Shown here: positions 8,887 through 20,475 of the stretch, piece by piece
How the letters are laid out: each line of letters begins with the position of its first letter
How positions within the stretch are numbered: the stretch's first letter is position 1
Source of the DNA: Piscirickettsiaceae bacterium CG07_land_8_20_14_0_80_44_28
Lineage (GTDB): Bacteria; Pseudomonadota; Gammaproteobacteria; Thiomicrospirales; Thiomicrospiraceae
DNA length: 60,949 nucleotides
Direction of reading: 5' to 3'
Assembly: GCA_002779995.1 (NCBI GenBank)
Contig: PEWX01000073.1
Coordinates: 1-60,949, forward strand
Translations under genes and position numbers: made by a program
Notes under the pieces: model-generated
Told to the model about the DNA's origin: nothing
Database searches by the model: none
The model's input: the letters and a program-made list of their open reading frames with translations, nothing else

Positions 8887-9444
8887 ATGTCAAAACTAAC
8901 GAATGAAGATAAATCCCTATTTGCCGAGGCAGTTAGTGATGTCACCAAACTCAACACCACATCCAAAGTTGCCTTAACGCATCCCCTACGCCAAAAAAAC
9001 AGTGTGGGTAGACAGTTGCTAACGTCAAGTCATATCCTCTCTACAACACGCCATCAGGATGAAGAAACGACGACCGTCGATGCACAGCAAAAACTGACAT
9101 TCAAACGTCCTCAATTGGATGCCAAAGCATTTAAGCGTCTCAAAAGTGGACTTTTTCAAACGCTATGGCAACTGGATCTTCATGGATTAACCGAAACAGT
9201 TGCTGACCAGCAGTTGCAGCATTTTATCCATGAGGCAGTTGCTGAAAACGCCCGTTATTTAGTGATTATTCACGGTAAAGGCTACAATTCAGATATACAT
9301 AAACCCGTTCTTAAAAACTTAGTCAATCAACGATTAAGAAGTTTCCCGCAGGTATTGGGATTTTGTAGCGCTCAACCTAAAGATGGCGGGTCCGGTGCTG
9401 TTTATGTTTTTTTACAAAAGCTAAAGCCCCACCACACCATTTAA
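8887..9444 (+). CDS. Smr-domain protein
   Basis: A 185-aa protein with a variable N-terminal half (about 1-90) and a C-terminal Smr domain: LDLHGLTETVADQQL (from about 97), VIIHGKGYNSD (about 126-136) and the closing GGSGAVYVFL. Smr domains of this SmrA/YdaL type are nucleic-acid endonucleases or nicking enzymes; the substrate here is unknown. It is transcribed away from surE and converges on ftsB with 8 bp between stops. Confidence 0.88.
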   Translation: MSKLTNEDKSLFAEAVSDVTKLNTTSKVALTHPLRQKNSVGRQLLTSSHILSTTRHQDEETTTVDAQQKLTFKRPQLDAKAFKRLKSGLFQTLWQLDLHGLTETVADQQLQHFIHEAVAENARYLVIIHGKGYNSDIHKPVLKNLVNQRLRSFPQVLGFCSAQPKDGGSGAVYVFLQKLKPHHTI

Positions 9445-9452
9445 GAGCCCCT

Positions 9453-9806
9453 CTAATCTACTTGTTCCAATGACCCAGGCGCTTTAAGCGGAGAATCGAC
9501 AGGCTGTTCTATCACTGGTTTTACCGGTTGACTCGGTAATTCAATGACTTTAATAAAGACCTCATCTTCCGCAATCATCCCCAGTTTTTGTCGTGCTAAG
9601 GTTTCAATAGCTTTGGGACTCGATTGCAATGCTGTGACTTCTTTCTTTAAGAGTGCATTTCGCTTTTCTAGCGCCTCAATTTCAGTTTGAAGGTCATCTA
9701 ATTTTGATTGGAGGGAAACCCATTCGCCAATTCCGCCATCTGAAGACAGCAAACGAATTTGTAAGATAAAAATGATGATGGCTAATGCCAGCATGAACGC
9801 TTTCAC
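9453..9806 (-). CDS. ftsB: cell-division protein FtsB
   Basis: Small bitopic inner-membrane protein of the FtsQLB divisome complex. The 117-aa product has one N-terminal membrane segment (about residues 4-20), then a coiled coil (LQSKLDDLQTEIEALEKRNA) and the conserved IETLARQKLGMI segment, with a Pro-rich tail. It follows eno, as in E. coli, but is separated from it by a GAGACC repeat element. Confidence 0.93.
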   Translation of the reverse strand: MKAFMLALAIIIFILQIRLLSSDGGIGEWVSLQSKLDDLQTEIEALEKRNALLKKEVTALQSSPKAIETLARQKLGMIAEDEVFIKVIELPSQPVKPVIEQPVDSPLKAPGSLEQVD

Positions 9807-9872
9807 ACAACCCCTAGTTCTGATTGAAAAACACGCACTCAGTCATTGCAACCCAGCGTGCTTGTTTTCAGT

Positions 9873-9952
9873 GAGGCCTTTGCATGAGTGGGACGCGAAA
9901 GGAAAATTTCAACCATTTTTATTCGTGCATCCATCTCGTGCAAAGGTTTCTC
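9873..9952 (-). repeat. GAGACC dispersed repeat, full copy between eno and ftsB
   Basis: About 80 bp. Read on the minus strand it begins GAGAAACCTTTGCACGAGATGG-like sequence and ends with CCCACTCATGCAAAGGCCTC. The two ends are imperfect inverted repeats, so the transcript could fold. It is clearly homologous to the copy at 36301-36386, sharing the core ACGAATAAAAATGGTT. Confidence 0.8.
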
Positions 9953-9960
9953 AGTCATAT

Positions 9961-11283
<1,323 letters not shown>

Positions 11284-11329
11284 TCAGCGTAACCCATAAA
11301 AATGTAAACGAGATGACAATTCATTCAGA

Positions 11330-12172
11330 TCATTCGGATGGGTTGATTGTCTCAATAAACCCATGGGATTTGACCAGGTCATCTATAGCCTTTAAGGTCT
11401 CTAATAAGGGCTTTAAATGATCTATTGGCCACATATTTGGCCCATCAGATAAAGCTTTTTCAGGTGTAGGATGGGTTTCCATAAATAACCCAGAAATCCC
11501 CGTTGCCATCGCTGCACGCGCTAAGACGGGCACCATTTCTCGTTGTCCGCCAGAGGTTGTACCTTGTCCGCCAGGCTGTTGAACTGAATGCGTGGCATCA
11601 AACACTACCGGGCACCCTGTTTGGCGCATTGAAGCCAGGCCACGCATATCCGAAATAAGGGTGTTATAGCCAAAAGAAGTGCCTCTATCACACACCATAA
11701 TCTGATCATTGCCAACTTCTCGTGCTTTTAAAACAACCTGATCCATATCCCAAGGCGCTTGAAACTGACCTTTCTTAATATTAACTGGCAATCCTTGTTT
11801 ACAGACATTTTGAATAAAATTGGTTTGTCTCACTAAAAAAGCGGGCGTTTGCATCACATCCACCACACTTGCCACTTCTTCTAACGGGGTATCTTCATGT
11901 ACATCCGTCAACACCGGAACCCCAATGTCCTCTTTAACTTTTTGCAAAATTCGCAAGCCTTCGTCAACCCCTAGGCCTCGAAAACTCTTTGTTGACGAAC
12001 GATTTGCTTTGTCATACGACGACTTATAGATAAATGGAATACCCAAGGAATCGGTGATTTCTTTTAATTGTCCCGCCGTATCAATCGCTAACTGCTCAGA
12101 TTCGATTACACAAGGACCCGCGATTAAAAAGAACGGTTGATCAATCCCAACATTAAAGCCACAGAGTTTCAT
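11330..12172 (-). CDS. kdsA: 3-deoxy-8-phosphooctulonate (KDO-8-P) synthase
   Basis: Condenses arabinose 5-phosphate with phosphoenolpyruvate to KDO-8-phosphate for the lipopolysaccharide core. The 280-aa protein carries [11 protein letters not shown] (about 15-25), [12 protein letters not shown] (about 49-60), PVLTDVHE and [14 protein letters not shown], all family hallmarks. It starts 15 bp after pyrG, so they are co-transcribed; pyrG-kdsA-eno is a common order in gammaproteobacteria. Confidence 0.97.
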   Translation of the reverse strand: MKLCGFNVGIDQPFFLIAGPCVIESEQLAIDTAGQLKEITDSLGIPFIYKSSYDKANRSSTKSFRGLGVDEGLRILQKVKEDIGVPVLTDVHEDTPLEEVASVVDVMQTPAFLVRQTNFIQNVCKQGLPVNIKKGQFQAPWDMDQVVLKAREVGNDQIMVCDRGTSFGYNTLISDMRGLASMRQTGCPVVFDATHSVQQPGGQGTTSGGQREMVPVLARAAMATGISGLFMETHPTPEKALSDGPNMWPIDHLKPLLETLKAIDDLVKSHGFIETINPSE

Positions 12173-12187
12173 TATTTATAGTCCTTA

Positions 12188-13846
<1,659 letters not shown>

Positions 13847-13930
13847 TTATCCGGTTTTTAAGCGCTTTATTGCACACAAATCAGTTAACCGAATTGAAGG
13901 TTAAGAATGGAAGCAAATTATAACGGATTG

Positions 13931-15280
13931 TCATGATTTCGGCAATTGCTTTCCACGAAATGTTTTAAGCGAATCATACCCTAAAACACCAACGGGGTTG
14001 CCATCCACTTCAACGACAGGCCAACGCTTCCGATCCCAAACCGGGACTTGATGCTGTTTAAACCACCGCTTTAAGTTTTTCGGTTTGTCCAGCCAATTTG
14101 CCTCCAAACTAGACAAAGACCGAAGATGAATGGTCTGACCTAAAAAAATGGTGTCCAGATGTTTCAAATCGGCCATTAAAGCGGCATTCCAAAATTGTAA
14201 ACCGCTTGGCGAAAAATCCTGCAAACGCACTTGATAGGTTTCCAAAAAATTTTCATAAAAAAACAAGGTTGAGTGATAGATTCTCAAACACCCCTTCGCC
14301 AAATACCGCTGTGGTTGAGATTGAGGATTTTCAACCTCAAACATTTTTTCAATCCAATCTAGAATAGACTGATTTAGTTGGATTTTTAGGTCGAACAAAG
14401 AAACCCAGTAACGAATTAGATTCTTGACTCTAGCAAAATTCGACAGTAATGCCGATGGAACTTGTATTGCAAACGCATTATGCGAGCAAGATTGCAAATC
14501 AATGGCGGCTAATTCGTCCAGCAACCCTAACCCTTCGCCAAGATGATGTGCTGATTGAGCTACATTGGCCTCAAAAAATGGCCAGGCCTGGTTAAATTTT
14601 GGCAAGATTTCATGGCGAATATAGTTTCGTCGAAAGCGTTGATCTGTATTACTTTGATCTTCAATCCAATCCAGCTGATACTGTTGCGCATAGTCACCCA
14701 ACACCGCATAAGGGACATTCAATAATGGGCGATAATGACAGACAGATGAACCAACAACCCAAGAGGTTTTTTTCAGCATTGGCATCGCTGCCAAACCTGC
14801 AATACCGCCTCCCCTAGCCAAGTTTAACAAAAACGTTTCAGCCTGATCTCGTTGATGGTGTGCGGTTAATAACACCGTTTGAGGATCTGCTTGCTCGCAT
14901 AAAGTTTGGTAGCGTTTTTGGCGTGCAATGGACTCCACACCTTGTCGTGCAGTTGACGGTATCTGAATGGCGATGGATTGAAACGCGACACCATATTTTT
15001 CACAAACCTTAGCGCAATGCTTTGCCCAATCTTCAGATTCAGATTGTAGCCCATGATTGATATAGATTGCTTGTAGCCGATGAAGTGGTAATTTTTGAAT
15101 GAGGGCATGCAGCAATACCGTAGAATCCATCCCTCCGCTAAACCCAAGCAAAAATCGGGTGTTATCCGGAAAGTCCGCCATCAATTGCGCAATGGCGAGG
15201 TCTAGGAGGTGAAGGTTATGAATGCCGCTTTGATAGCCATTGAGCCGATTTGAGTCCTTATGCAATCTCAAAATTGCCAT
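13931..15280 (-). CDS. tilS: tRNA(Ile)-lysidine synthase
   Basis: Modifies C34 of the CAU-anticodon tRNA-Ile to lysidine so that AUA is read as isoleucine. The PP-loop motif [14 protein letters not shown] identifies it, with [19 protein letters not shown] and the [10 protein letters not shown] segment downstream; the C-terminal TilS domain is present. The ATG at 15280 is preferred because it overlaps the end of accA by only 23 bp; a start at 15322 is also open. Neither has a strong ribosome site, which suggests translational coupling to accA. Confidence 0.92.
   Translation of the reverse strand: MAILRLHKDSNRLNGYQSGIHNLHLLDLAIAQLMADFPDNTRFLLGFSGGMDSTVLLHALIQKLPLHRLQAIYINHGLQSESEDWAKHCAKVCEKYGVAFQSIAIQIPSTARQGVESIARQKRYQTLCEQADPQTVLLTAHHQRDQAETFLLNLARGGGIAGLAAMPMLKKTSWVVGSSVCHYRPLLNVPYAVLGDYAQQYQLDWIEDQSNTDQRFRRNYIRHEILPKFNQAWPFFEANVAQSAHHLGEGLGLLDELAAIDLQSCSHNAFAIQVPSALLSNFARVKNLIRYWVSLFDLKIQLNQSILDWIEKMFEVENPQSQPQRYLAKGCLRIYHSTLFFYENFLETYQVRLQDFSPSGLQFWNAALMADLKHLDTIFLGQTIHLRSLSSLEANWLDKPKNLKRWFKQHQVPVWDRKRWPVVEVDGNPVGVLGYDSLKTFRGKQLPKS
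14582..14591. repeat. CCAGGCCTGG copy 3
   Basis: Exact copy inside tilS, read as Gln-Ala-Trp. The right flank is TTAAATTTTGG. Confidence 0.85.
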
Positions 15281-16214
15281 ATTGCATATAACGTTGATAA
15301 CGCTTTTCAAGCAAGGTTTCAACCGGAATTGAGGATAATGCTTGAAGCTGAGTCAATAAAGCTGATTTCAGAGAAGACGCGGCTGCAACAGGGTCACGAT
15401 GCGCACCGCCCAAAGGTTCCGCTACGATTTCATCGACCAACCCAAGCTCTTTTAAGCGTGAAGCGGTAATACCCAGTGCCGCCGCTGCATCTGCGGCATT
15501 AGCGGCATCCTTCCATAAAATAGACGCACAACCTTCAGGGGAAATAACAGAATAGGTACTGTATTGCATCATCATAGTGACATCCCCCACTCCGATCGCC
15601 AAGGCACCACCAGACCCCCCTTCACCAATCACGGTGCAAATGACCGGCACGGTCAATTCTGACATCTCCAATAAGTTTCGAGCGATGGCTTCCGACTGCC
15701 CTCTTTCTTCGGCATTAATACCGGGATAGGCACCTGGCGTATCAATAAAGGTTAAAATCGGTAAATTAAACGTCTCAGCCGTCTTCATTAACCGTAAAGC
15801 TTTTCGATAACCTTCCGGGCGCGGCATTCCGAAATTTCGGGCAATTTTTTCTTTGGTATCGCGACCTTTTTGTTGGCCAATCACCATCACTGCCTGGCCG
15901 TCAATACGCGCCAAACCACCGACAATGGCAGCATCATCGGCAAAAGCACGATCGCCATGCATTTCTTTAAAGTCTGTAAAAATAGCCTCTAAATAATCCA
16001 ACATATAAGGACGTTGCGAATGGCGAGCCACTTGAGCAATTTGAACATCACTTAACCGACTAAAAATGGATTGTGTTAAGTTTTTGCTTTTCTGCTCAAG
16101 CGCTGAAACTTCTTTGAGCAAATCCATATCTTGACCATCTAAATGACGCAATTCATCAATTTTGGCTTCTAATTCGGCGATGGGTTGTTCAAACTCTAAA
16201 AAATCTAGTTTCAT
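15258..16214 (-). CDS. accA: acetyl-CoA carboxylase carboxyltransferase subunit alpha
   Basis: Alpha subunit of the carboxyltransferase that moves carboxyl from biotin to acetyl-CoA, the committed step of fatty-acid synthesis; it pairs with AccD. The 318-aa protein matches E. coli length and contains [19 protein letters not shown] (about 103-121), [18 protein letters not shown] and the oxyanion [15 protein letters not shown] segment. Its 3' end overlaps tilS, the order also found in E. coli, but dnaE, which usually precedes it, is not adjacent here. Confidence 0.97.
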   Translation of the reverse strand: MKLDFLEFEQPIAELEAKIDELRHLDGQDMDLLKEVSALEQKSKNLTQSIFSRLSDVQIAQVARHSQRPYMLDYLEAIFTDFKEMHGDRAFADDAAIVGGLARIDGQAVMVIGQQKGRDTKEKIARNFGMPRPEGYRKALRLMKTAETFNLPILTFIDTPGAYPGINAEERGQSEAIARNLLEMSELTVPVICTVIGEGGSGGALAIGVGDVTMMMQYSTYSVISPEGCASILWKDAANAADAAAALGITASRLKELGLVDEIVAEPLGGAHRDPVAAASSLKSALLTQLQALSSIPVETLLEKRYQRYMQYGNFEIA

Positions 16215-16283
16215 TCGGTTCTTTCCTAAATAATGCGCTGAATCAACAGTGCGCTAACACACCTAATAATCAGGGTATTCTAA

Positions 16284-16333
16284 CAAAAAAAGCGGCTGTG
16301 CTGGTATTTTTGTAATCGAGGCACCCAACCGCT
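16284..16333 (-). terminator. rho-independent terminator of ycaO
   Basis: On the minus strand a stem of AGCGG-TT-GGGTGC pairs across a long loop with GCACAGCCGCT (16291-16333), followed by seven T (16284-16290). The stem begins within the ycaO stop codon. Confidence 0.65.
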
Positions 16334-18101
16334 AATCCATCCAATTCGCAGCCAATTTAACTTGGTGAATACGGTCATAAACTGACAGCAGTGCCATATG
16401 GTTTTGACTATTTTTAAAAGCCGCTATCCCCATATCCATCCCGCCAAATAAACACTCACCCTGAATACATTGCCAAACTTTCTCGACCATTTCCTGACCA
16501 AATAACTGAGTTTGAACCTCGACAGGGTAATCGGCTTCCAACCCCTCTAAGACTACTTCCAAAGCAAAGCCCAGTGCACGATAAAACAATGCTTTAGATT
16601 CATCCTCTACAAAATAATGACACACTTGTAATTTTTCATAAGCCATTTCATAGTCTTTCATTGCCAAAAGTAACCACATGGACAACTCAACGATTTTAAA
16701 TTGCTTCCATTCCGACTGTGGATCAGGCAGCAAGCCAATCAAGTTGGCGACACCTTGGTGATCTGCAAAGCCGAGCGACTCAATCGCTTCATAGACCTCT
16801 TCAAAGCGTTGCTCATCCTCAGAGGCGCTAACCGCTTCCAGTAACGCTCGTAAAATTCGTCCCTGATTCTGATTATTGTCCAATAATTCACTCATCGGGA
16901 AGACTTCTGACATCCCGGGAACCACAATTCTGCACGCATGGATACCAAAATGCTGATAGTGAGCAAAATAAACATCCGCTCCTTCTGCTTGAATTTTGGT
17001 AATCAAATCGTCTAATTGCGCTTGAGTCGTGCCTTGAAAATCCCAGGGGACAAATTCAAAATCGGCCTGTTGGGAAATAAAGCGAGCGTGAATTAAACCA
17101 CTGGAATCGATAAAGTGATTTTCAATATTTTCATCTTCAGCAACCAAGCCTTCATCAAATACCGGTACCTGAAATCCATCCAGCAAATCCAAACTCCTTC
17201 CTTGCAAAGACTCAGTCAGGGTTCTCTCCAAAGCCACCTCAAAAATCGGATGTGCGCCAAACGAAGCAAAACACCGCCCCGACTTTTGTTCAAATAAAGT
17301 CACATTCATCACCGGATAACGCCCACAAAGCGAGCTGTCTCGAATTGAGACCTCAATTCCTTGTAAGCGTAAAGCCTGACGCGCATGAACCACATTTGGA
17401 AACTGTTCAATAATGGCTTCTGGCACTTCGGGAAGGCACAAGTTCTCAGTCAGAATTTTACGCTTCACCCAGCGTTCAAACACTTCAGACAAACCTTGTA
17501 CCATCGCTTCTTCAGGAGTATTCCCTGCACTAAGACCATTACTGGCATAAAGATTACTGAACAAATTCATCGGAAAATAAACGGTGTGACCATTTGACGC
17601 TTTCGTTAAGGGTAAACAACGAATCACATCGGAAGCATCATTCAAACTTAACAAATCTTCTGCACATAACTGCTGCTCAGGGTCATAAAGCTGCCATAGC
17701 TCGGGCGTCAAACAGCTTTGGTATTCATCTAATGAAAAAGCTTTCTCATTTGGAAAATAAAGCCCTGTTTCTTCCCAGGCCTGGCCATTTTTAGGGGAAA
17801 TTAAACTCGATTCCAAGTAAAAATCCGAAAAGAAATAATTGGTTTCTAGTCGCTCAAAGAACTCACCCAAAGCACTGGCCAAAGTTGCTTTACGACTGGC
17901 GCCTTTGCCGTTGGTAAATAAAGCCGGACAAAACCGGTCTCGAATATGAACAGAATAGACATTAGGCACGGGGTTCAACCAAGAGGCTTCTTCAATATCA
18001 AATCCTTCCATCAATAAGCGATTTTGTAGCTTTTCAATGGTTTCTTCTAAGCAAGCATCCTTACCTTTAATAAATGTTTGTTCAACCATGGTTTTGTCCA
18101 T
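16332..18101 (-). CDS. ycaO: YcaO-domain protein, E. coli YcaO type
   Basis: A 589-aa protein similar in length and wording to E. coli YcaO (about 586), an ATP-binding YcaO-fold protein reported to assist beta-methylthiolation of ribosomal protein S12 by RimO. The N-terminal half has the ATP-binding elements (FTNGKGASRKATLASALGE about 60-80, GLSAGNTPEEAMVQGLSEVFERW about 190-212); the C-terminal third is the helical extension of this subgroup. RimO is not in the window. No peptide precursor, dehydrogenase or maturation gene lies nearby, which argues against a RiPP cluster. It sits alone between accA and a divergent cytochrome gene. Confidence 0.88.
   Translation of the reverse strand: MDKTMVEQTFIKGKDACLEETIEKLQNRLLMEGFDIEEASWLNPVPNVYSVHIRDRFCPALFTNGKGASRKATLASALGEFFERLETNYFFSDFYLESSLISPKNGQAWEETGLYFPNEKAFSLDEYQSCLTPELWQLYDPEQQLCAEDLLSLNDASDVIRCLPLTKASNGHTVYFPMNLFSNLYASNGLSAGNTPEEAMVQGLSEVFERWVKRKILTENLCLPEVPEAIIEQFPNVVHARQALRLQGIEVSIRDSSLCGRYPVMNVTLFEQKSGRCFASFGAHPIFEVALERTLTESLQGRSLDLLDGFQVPVFDEGLVAEDENIENHFIDSSGLIHARFISQQADFEFVPWDFQGTTQAQLDDLITKIQAEGADVYFAHYQHFGIHACRIVVPGMSEVFPMSELLDNNQNQGRILRALLEAVSASEDEQRFEEVYEAIESLGFADHQGVANLIGLLPDPQSEWKQFKIVELSMWLLLAMKDYEMAYEKLQVCHYFVEDESKALFYRALGFALEVVLEGLEADYPVEVQTQLFGQEMVEKVWQCIQGECLFGGMDMGIAAFKNSQNHMALLSVYDRIHQVKLAANWMD
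17775..17784. repeat. CCAGGCCTGG copy 4
   Basis: Exact copy inside ycaO, read as Gln-Ala-Trp. The right flank is CCATTTTTAG. Confidence 0.85.
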
Positions 18102-18332
18102 TATTTTTTAGAATTGCGCTATCTTATCGAATTTCACCTGCCACCGTGAATCGTTTCGACACAAAAACCTTAAATAATCTCTGCGAAACAAGTTTAATCA
18201 ACCCATTATCCAGCCAATAGACTGGGTTAATAGGGTTATTGATGTTTTTTTTCAAACAAAACATTTAAAATCAGTAAAATGGATTTGCTCATGAATCAAA
18301 TAAGAGCGTCTTATAACCCTTGGAGGATTTTT

Positions 18333-18620
18333 ATGAAACTGTTACAAAAAAGCCTATTGTTGATGTTATTTACCCCTTTATCTGTCATGGCAGAGGTACA
18401 CCCCGGGAAAGTGCTTCATGATGATGCGAATTGCATGAGATGTCATGCTGACTTAGGATATAACCAACCTGAACTAACCAAAATGGCACCAACGGATATT
18501 AAAGGTCTAAAAAAAGCCGTCTCTTTTTGTGACAGCAATCTTAATATCGGCTGGTTTGATGACGAAAAACAAGATGTTGTTGATTATTTAAACAAGACTT
18601 ACTACAAGTTTGACCATTAA
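18333..18620 (+). CDS. small periplasmic mono-haem c-type cytochrome
   Basis: A 95-aa protein with a cleavable signal peptide (residues 1-20, ending SVMA) and one haem-binding motif, CMRCH (Cys34 to His38). A further Cys at 66, in FCDSNLNIGWFDDE, is typical of a family of small cytochromes that end with a '...YLNxxYYKF' tail, as here. It is probably a periplasmic electron carrier; the partner is unknown. The ATG at 18333 is chosen over 18279 because GGAGG lies 7 bp upstream and the signal peptide follows directly. Confidence 0.8.
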   Translation: MKLLQKSLLLMLFTPLSVMAEVHPGKVLHDDANCMRCHADLGYNQPELTKMAPTDIKGLKKAVSFCDSNLNIGWFDDEKQDVVDYLNKTYYKFDH

Positions 18621-19486
18621 GATTGCCTTAAATCTTCAATAAGCTTAAGTTGCTGTTTTAGTTTCTTAAGCGCTTGAGGATTTGCTTTAACCATCCCTTC
18701 ATCTTCAATCAAATCATTTGCATCTTTTAAGATTTTATCCATCGCATCAATCAAAAAATAGATCCGCATTGACTGTTGTATTGTCTCCCAATCTCTCGGC
18801 TGGCTTTTCCAAAGCCGCTGGAGCGGTATATCTTCTGTTAAGTCGCTTTGAATTTGCGCTATGACCGGCAATAGCAATGGAACCGTTTCATAAGGCCAAA
18901 AAGGTCGACCATTTTGCGGATCATAGTAAGCCATCCTTTCACGCTGTGCTAATTTCAAAGCAGGTAAAATTTCTGTCATTCGAATAGAATCTGCTTCAGC
19001 CTGTGTACTCACAAGCTTTTCAACGGGCATAACAGGGGCGTTCGATTTCCAGCGGGAATAACTAATATAAATATTATAACGATCAATAAACAGCAGCTTG
19101 CCTTTGCCCAGCTTCATAACGCTTTCACCGGGAACGATATATTCCAAACCCTCCGTCGAAAGGTGTTTGGTATCTTTCCATAACTCCCAACCCGAGTCGC
19201 CAGTAGTTTGTCCCTGTTCGTTAACAACAATGGGCACACAAGAAAGGCCATAATCATGACCGTCTACAAACTCTTGGACTCGAATTTGATAGTCCCCTTT
19301 TGTGAGTTTCTGGGTAACAATTCCAATGATATAGGCGTCATCTTTAATGGTAGGTTTTGGAAAAGCGACCAGAACCGTTTCACCCAACTTAAAGCTTGGG
19401 GATAAACTTGACAAGGCTGCAGCTTGTGCAGTACTGCTTAGTAACCAAAATATCAATAAAAAAAACTGAATAAAATTATTACGCAT
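18617..19486 (-). CDS. exported protein of unknown function
   Basis: A 289-aa protein with a clear N-terminal signal peptide (hydrophobic residues 6-22, cleavage after AQAA). The mature part starts with a beta-rich stretch around 'FKLGETVLVAFPKPTIKDDAYIIG' (about 31-54) and ends in a helical, Lys-rich tail. I do not recognise the family. Its 3' end overlaps the cytochrome stop by 4 bp, so the two genes converge. It is probably periplasmic or outer-membrane associated and has its own promoter in the 19487-19791 spacer. Confidence 0.7.
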   Translation of the reverse strand: MRNNFIQFFLLIFWLLSSTAQAAALSSLSPSFKLGETVLVAFPKPTIKDDAYIIGIVTQKLTKGDYQIRVQEFVDGHDYGLSCVPIVVNEQGQTTGDSGWELWKDTKHLSTEGLEYIVPGESVMKLGKGKLLFIDRYNIYISYSRWKSNAPVMPVEKLVSTQAEADSIRMTEILPALKLAQRERMAYYDPQNGRPFWPYETVPLLLPVIAQIQSDLTEDIPLQRLWKSQPRDWETIQQSMRIYFLIDAMDKILKDANDLIEDEGMVKANPQALKKLKQQLKLIEDLRQS

Positions 19487-19791
19487 CCATTTCCCCTAAG
19501 GTCGGTCTATCTTGTTAAGTTGAAGTAAAACTTTGTAACCACTTGTAACTAATTGTTATATATATTTAAATAGTCAAAAAAGCATATCACTTAATATCAG
19601 TTGACTACGATATAAGGAAACAATAATACCATTTTGCTAATAGATTGTCTTAGTAAAGATATTTTCTTAAACTGGATTATTTCATCCACAGAACCTGTGG
19701 ATAAAATTGTGTGTAAAAAGGAATTGAAATGAAAAAATGGTTTAAACTCTTAACGCTGAACATCATTGTTTAAATACTAAGCAATCAGGAT
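19487..19791. other. intergenic region upstream of the exported protein
   Basis: A 305-bp A/T-rich spacer. It holds a perfect 19-bp palindrome with a DnaA-box-like half (19684-19702) and a possible 14-codon ORF on the plus strand (19729-19773, MKKWFKLLTLNIIV) with GGAA upstream. Otherwise I see no gene; the promoter of the minus-strand exported protein must lie here. Confidence 0.6.
19684..19702. promoter_or_regulatory. perfect 19-bp palindrome with DnaA-box-like halves
   Basis: ATCCACAGAACCTGTGGAT: 8-bp arms and a 3-bp centre. The right arm extends into TGTGGATAA (19696-19704), an exact DnaA-box sequence on the minus strand; the left reads TCATCCACA, 8 of 9. It could be a repressor operator, a DnaA site or a small hairpin. 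Confidence 0.5.
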
Positions 19792-20475
19792 TTAAAGCAA
19801 CTTGTTACGCTTTGCCTTAGGCTTATCAGCAACGTTATTTCTTAAATAAACAGGCATAGGCAACTTTTCACTTAAATCATAACTCGCTTTCGATCTTTGT
19901 TGGGCAATTATCGCAACCGCTTCTGCTGATGGGTATAGGTCAACCCATAAATTAAACCGCGCTGTTAATTGCGGATAAACAGTCTGTATATCACCAACAC
20001 CTTGCTTTATTCGACTGGCCTCAAGCTGTTCAAGAGTCGCGGCTTCTGACAGTAATTGCGGTGGCTCTGAAACCAGTTTTTCCGATTGTATGCGACAAAC
20101 CTGTAAATAGACTTCATGCATTCGCGCGTCTAAAAGTGCAGCCCACTCGATTTCACCATGATCTTGATAGGCTTGCCATGCCATGGCCTCTAAAGAAGAC
20201 ACAGCTTGCACTGGCTTTTGCCAGCCGAAGGCCAATCCTTGGACAACACCAGCGGCAATCCGCACGCCTGTAAAAGCACCCGGCCCCTCGCTAAAAGCTA
20301 AAACGTCAATAGATTTTTCATCACATTGCGCCTGCTCCAAAACTGCATTCACCATCGGTAAAATCAGATTTGCATGTTGTTGTGGTGCCATTTTAAATTC
20401 GGTAAAACTTCGCTGCCCAATTCTCAAACTCACAGAACAAGCCTGGGTTGAAGATTCTACGGCCAATACATTCAT
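19792..20475 (-). CDS. tsaB: tRNA threonylcarbamoyladenosine complex subunit TsaB
   Basis: Non-catalytic partner of TsaD in making t6A37 on ANN-decoding tRNAs. The 227-aa protein has the ASKHA-like N-terminus (MNVLAVESSTQACSVSL) and AFSEGPGAFTGVRIAAGVVQGLA (about 60-82), the typical TsaB signature. It overlaps the helicase gene upstream by 4 bp, so the two are coupled; the same pairing of tsaB and yoaA is found in E. coli. Confidence 0.94.
   Translation of the reverse strand: MNVLAVESSTQACSVSLRIGQRSFTEFKMAPQQHANLILPMVNAVLEQAQCDEKSIDVLAFSEGPGAFTGVRIAAGVVQGLAFGWQKPVQAVSSLEAMAWQAYQDHGEIEWAALLDARMHEVYLQVCRIQSEKLVSEPPQLLSEAATLEQLEASRIKQGVGDIQTVYPQLTARFNLWVDLYPSAEAVAIIAQQRSKASYDLSEKLPMPVYLRNNVADKPKAKRNKLL

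Noticed and set aside
11631-11646. further CCAGGCC copy in kdsA
   Set aside because: It continues as CCAGGCCACG, only 7 of 10, and lacks the T-rich flank.
16302-16330. shared motif AATCGAGGC(G/A)CCC also at about 110-124
   Set aside because: Only about 12 bases and two occurrences; no evidence of a family.
16332-18101. ycaO as part of a RiPP (azoline peptide) cluster
   Set aside because: The protein has the long E. coli-type form and no precursor, dehydrogenase or leader-binding gene lies near.
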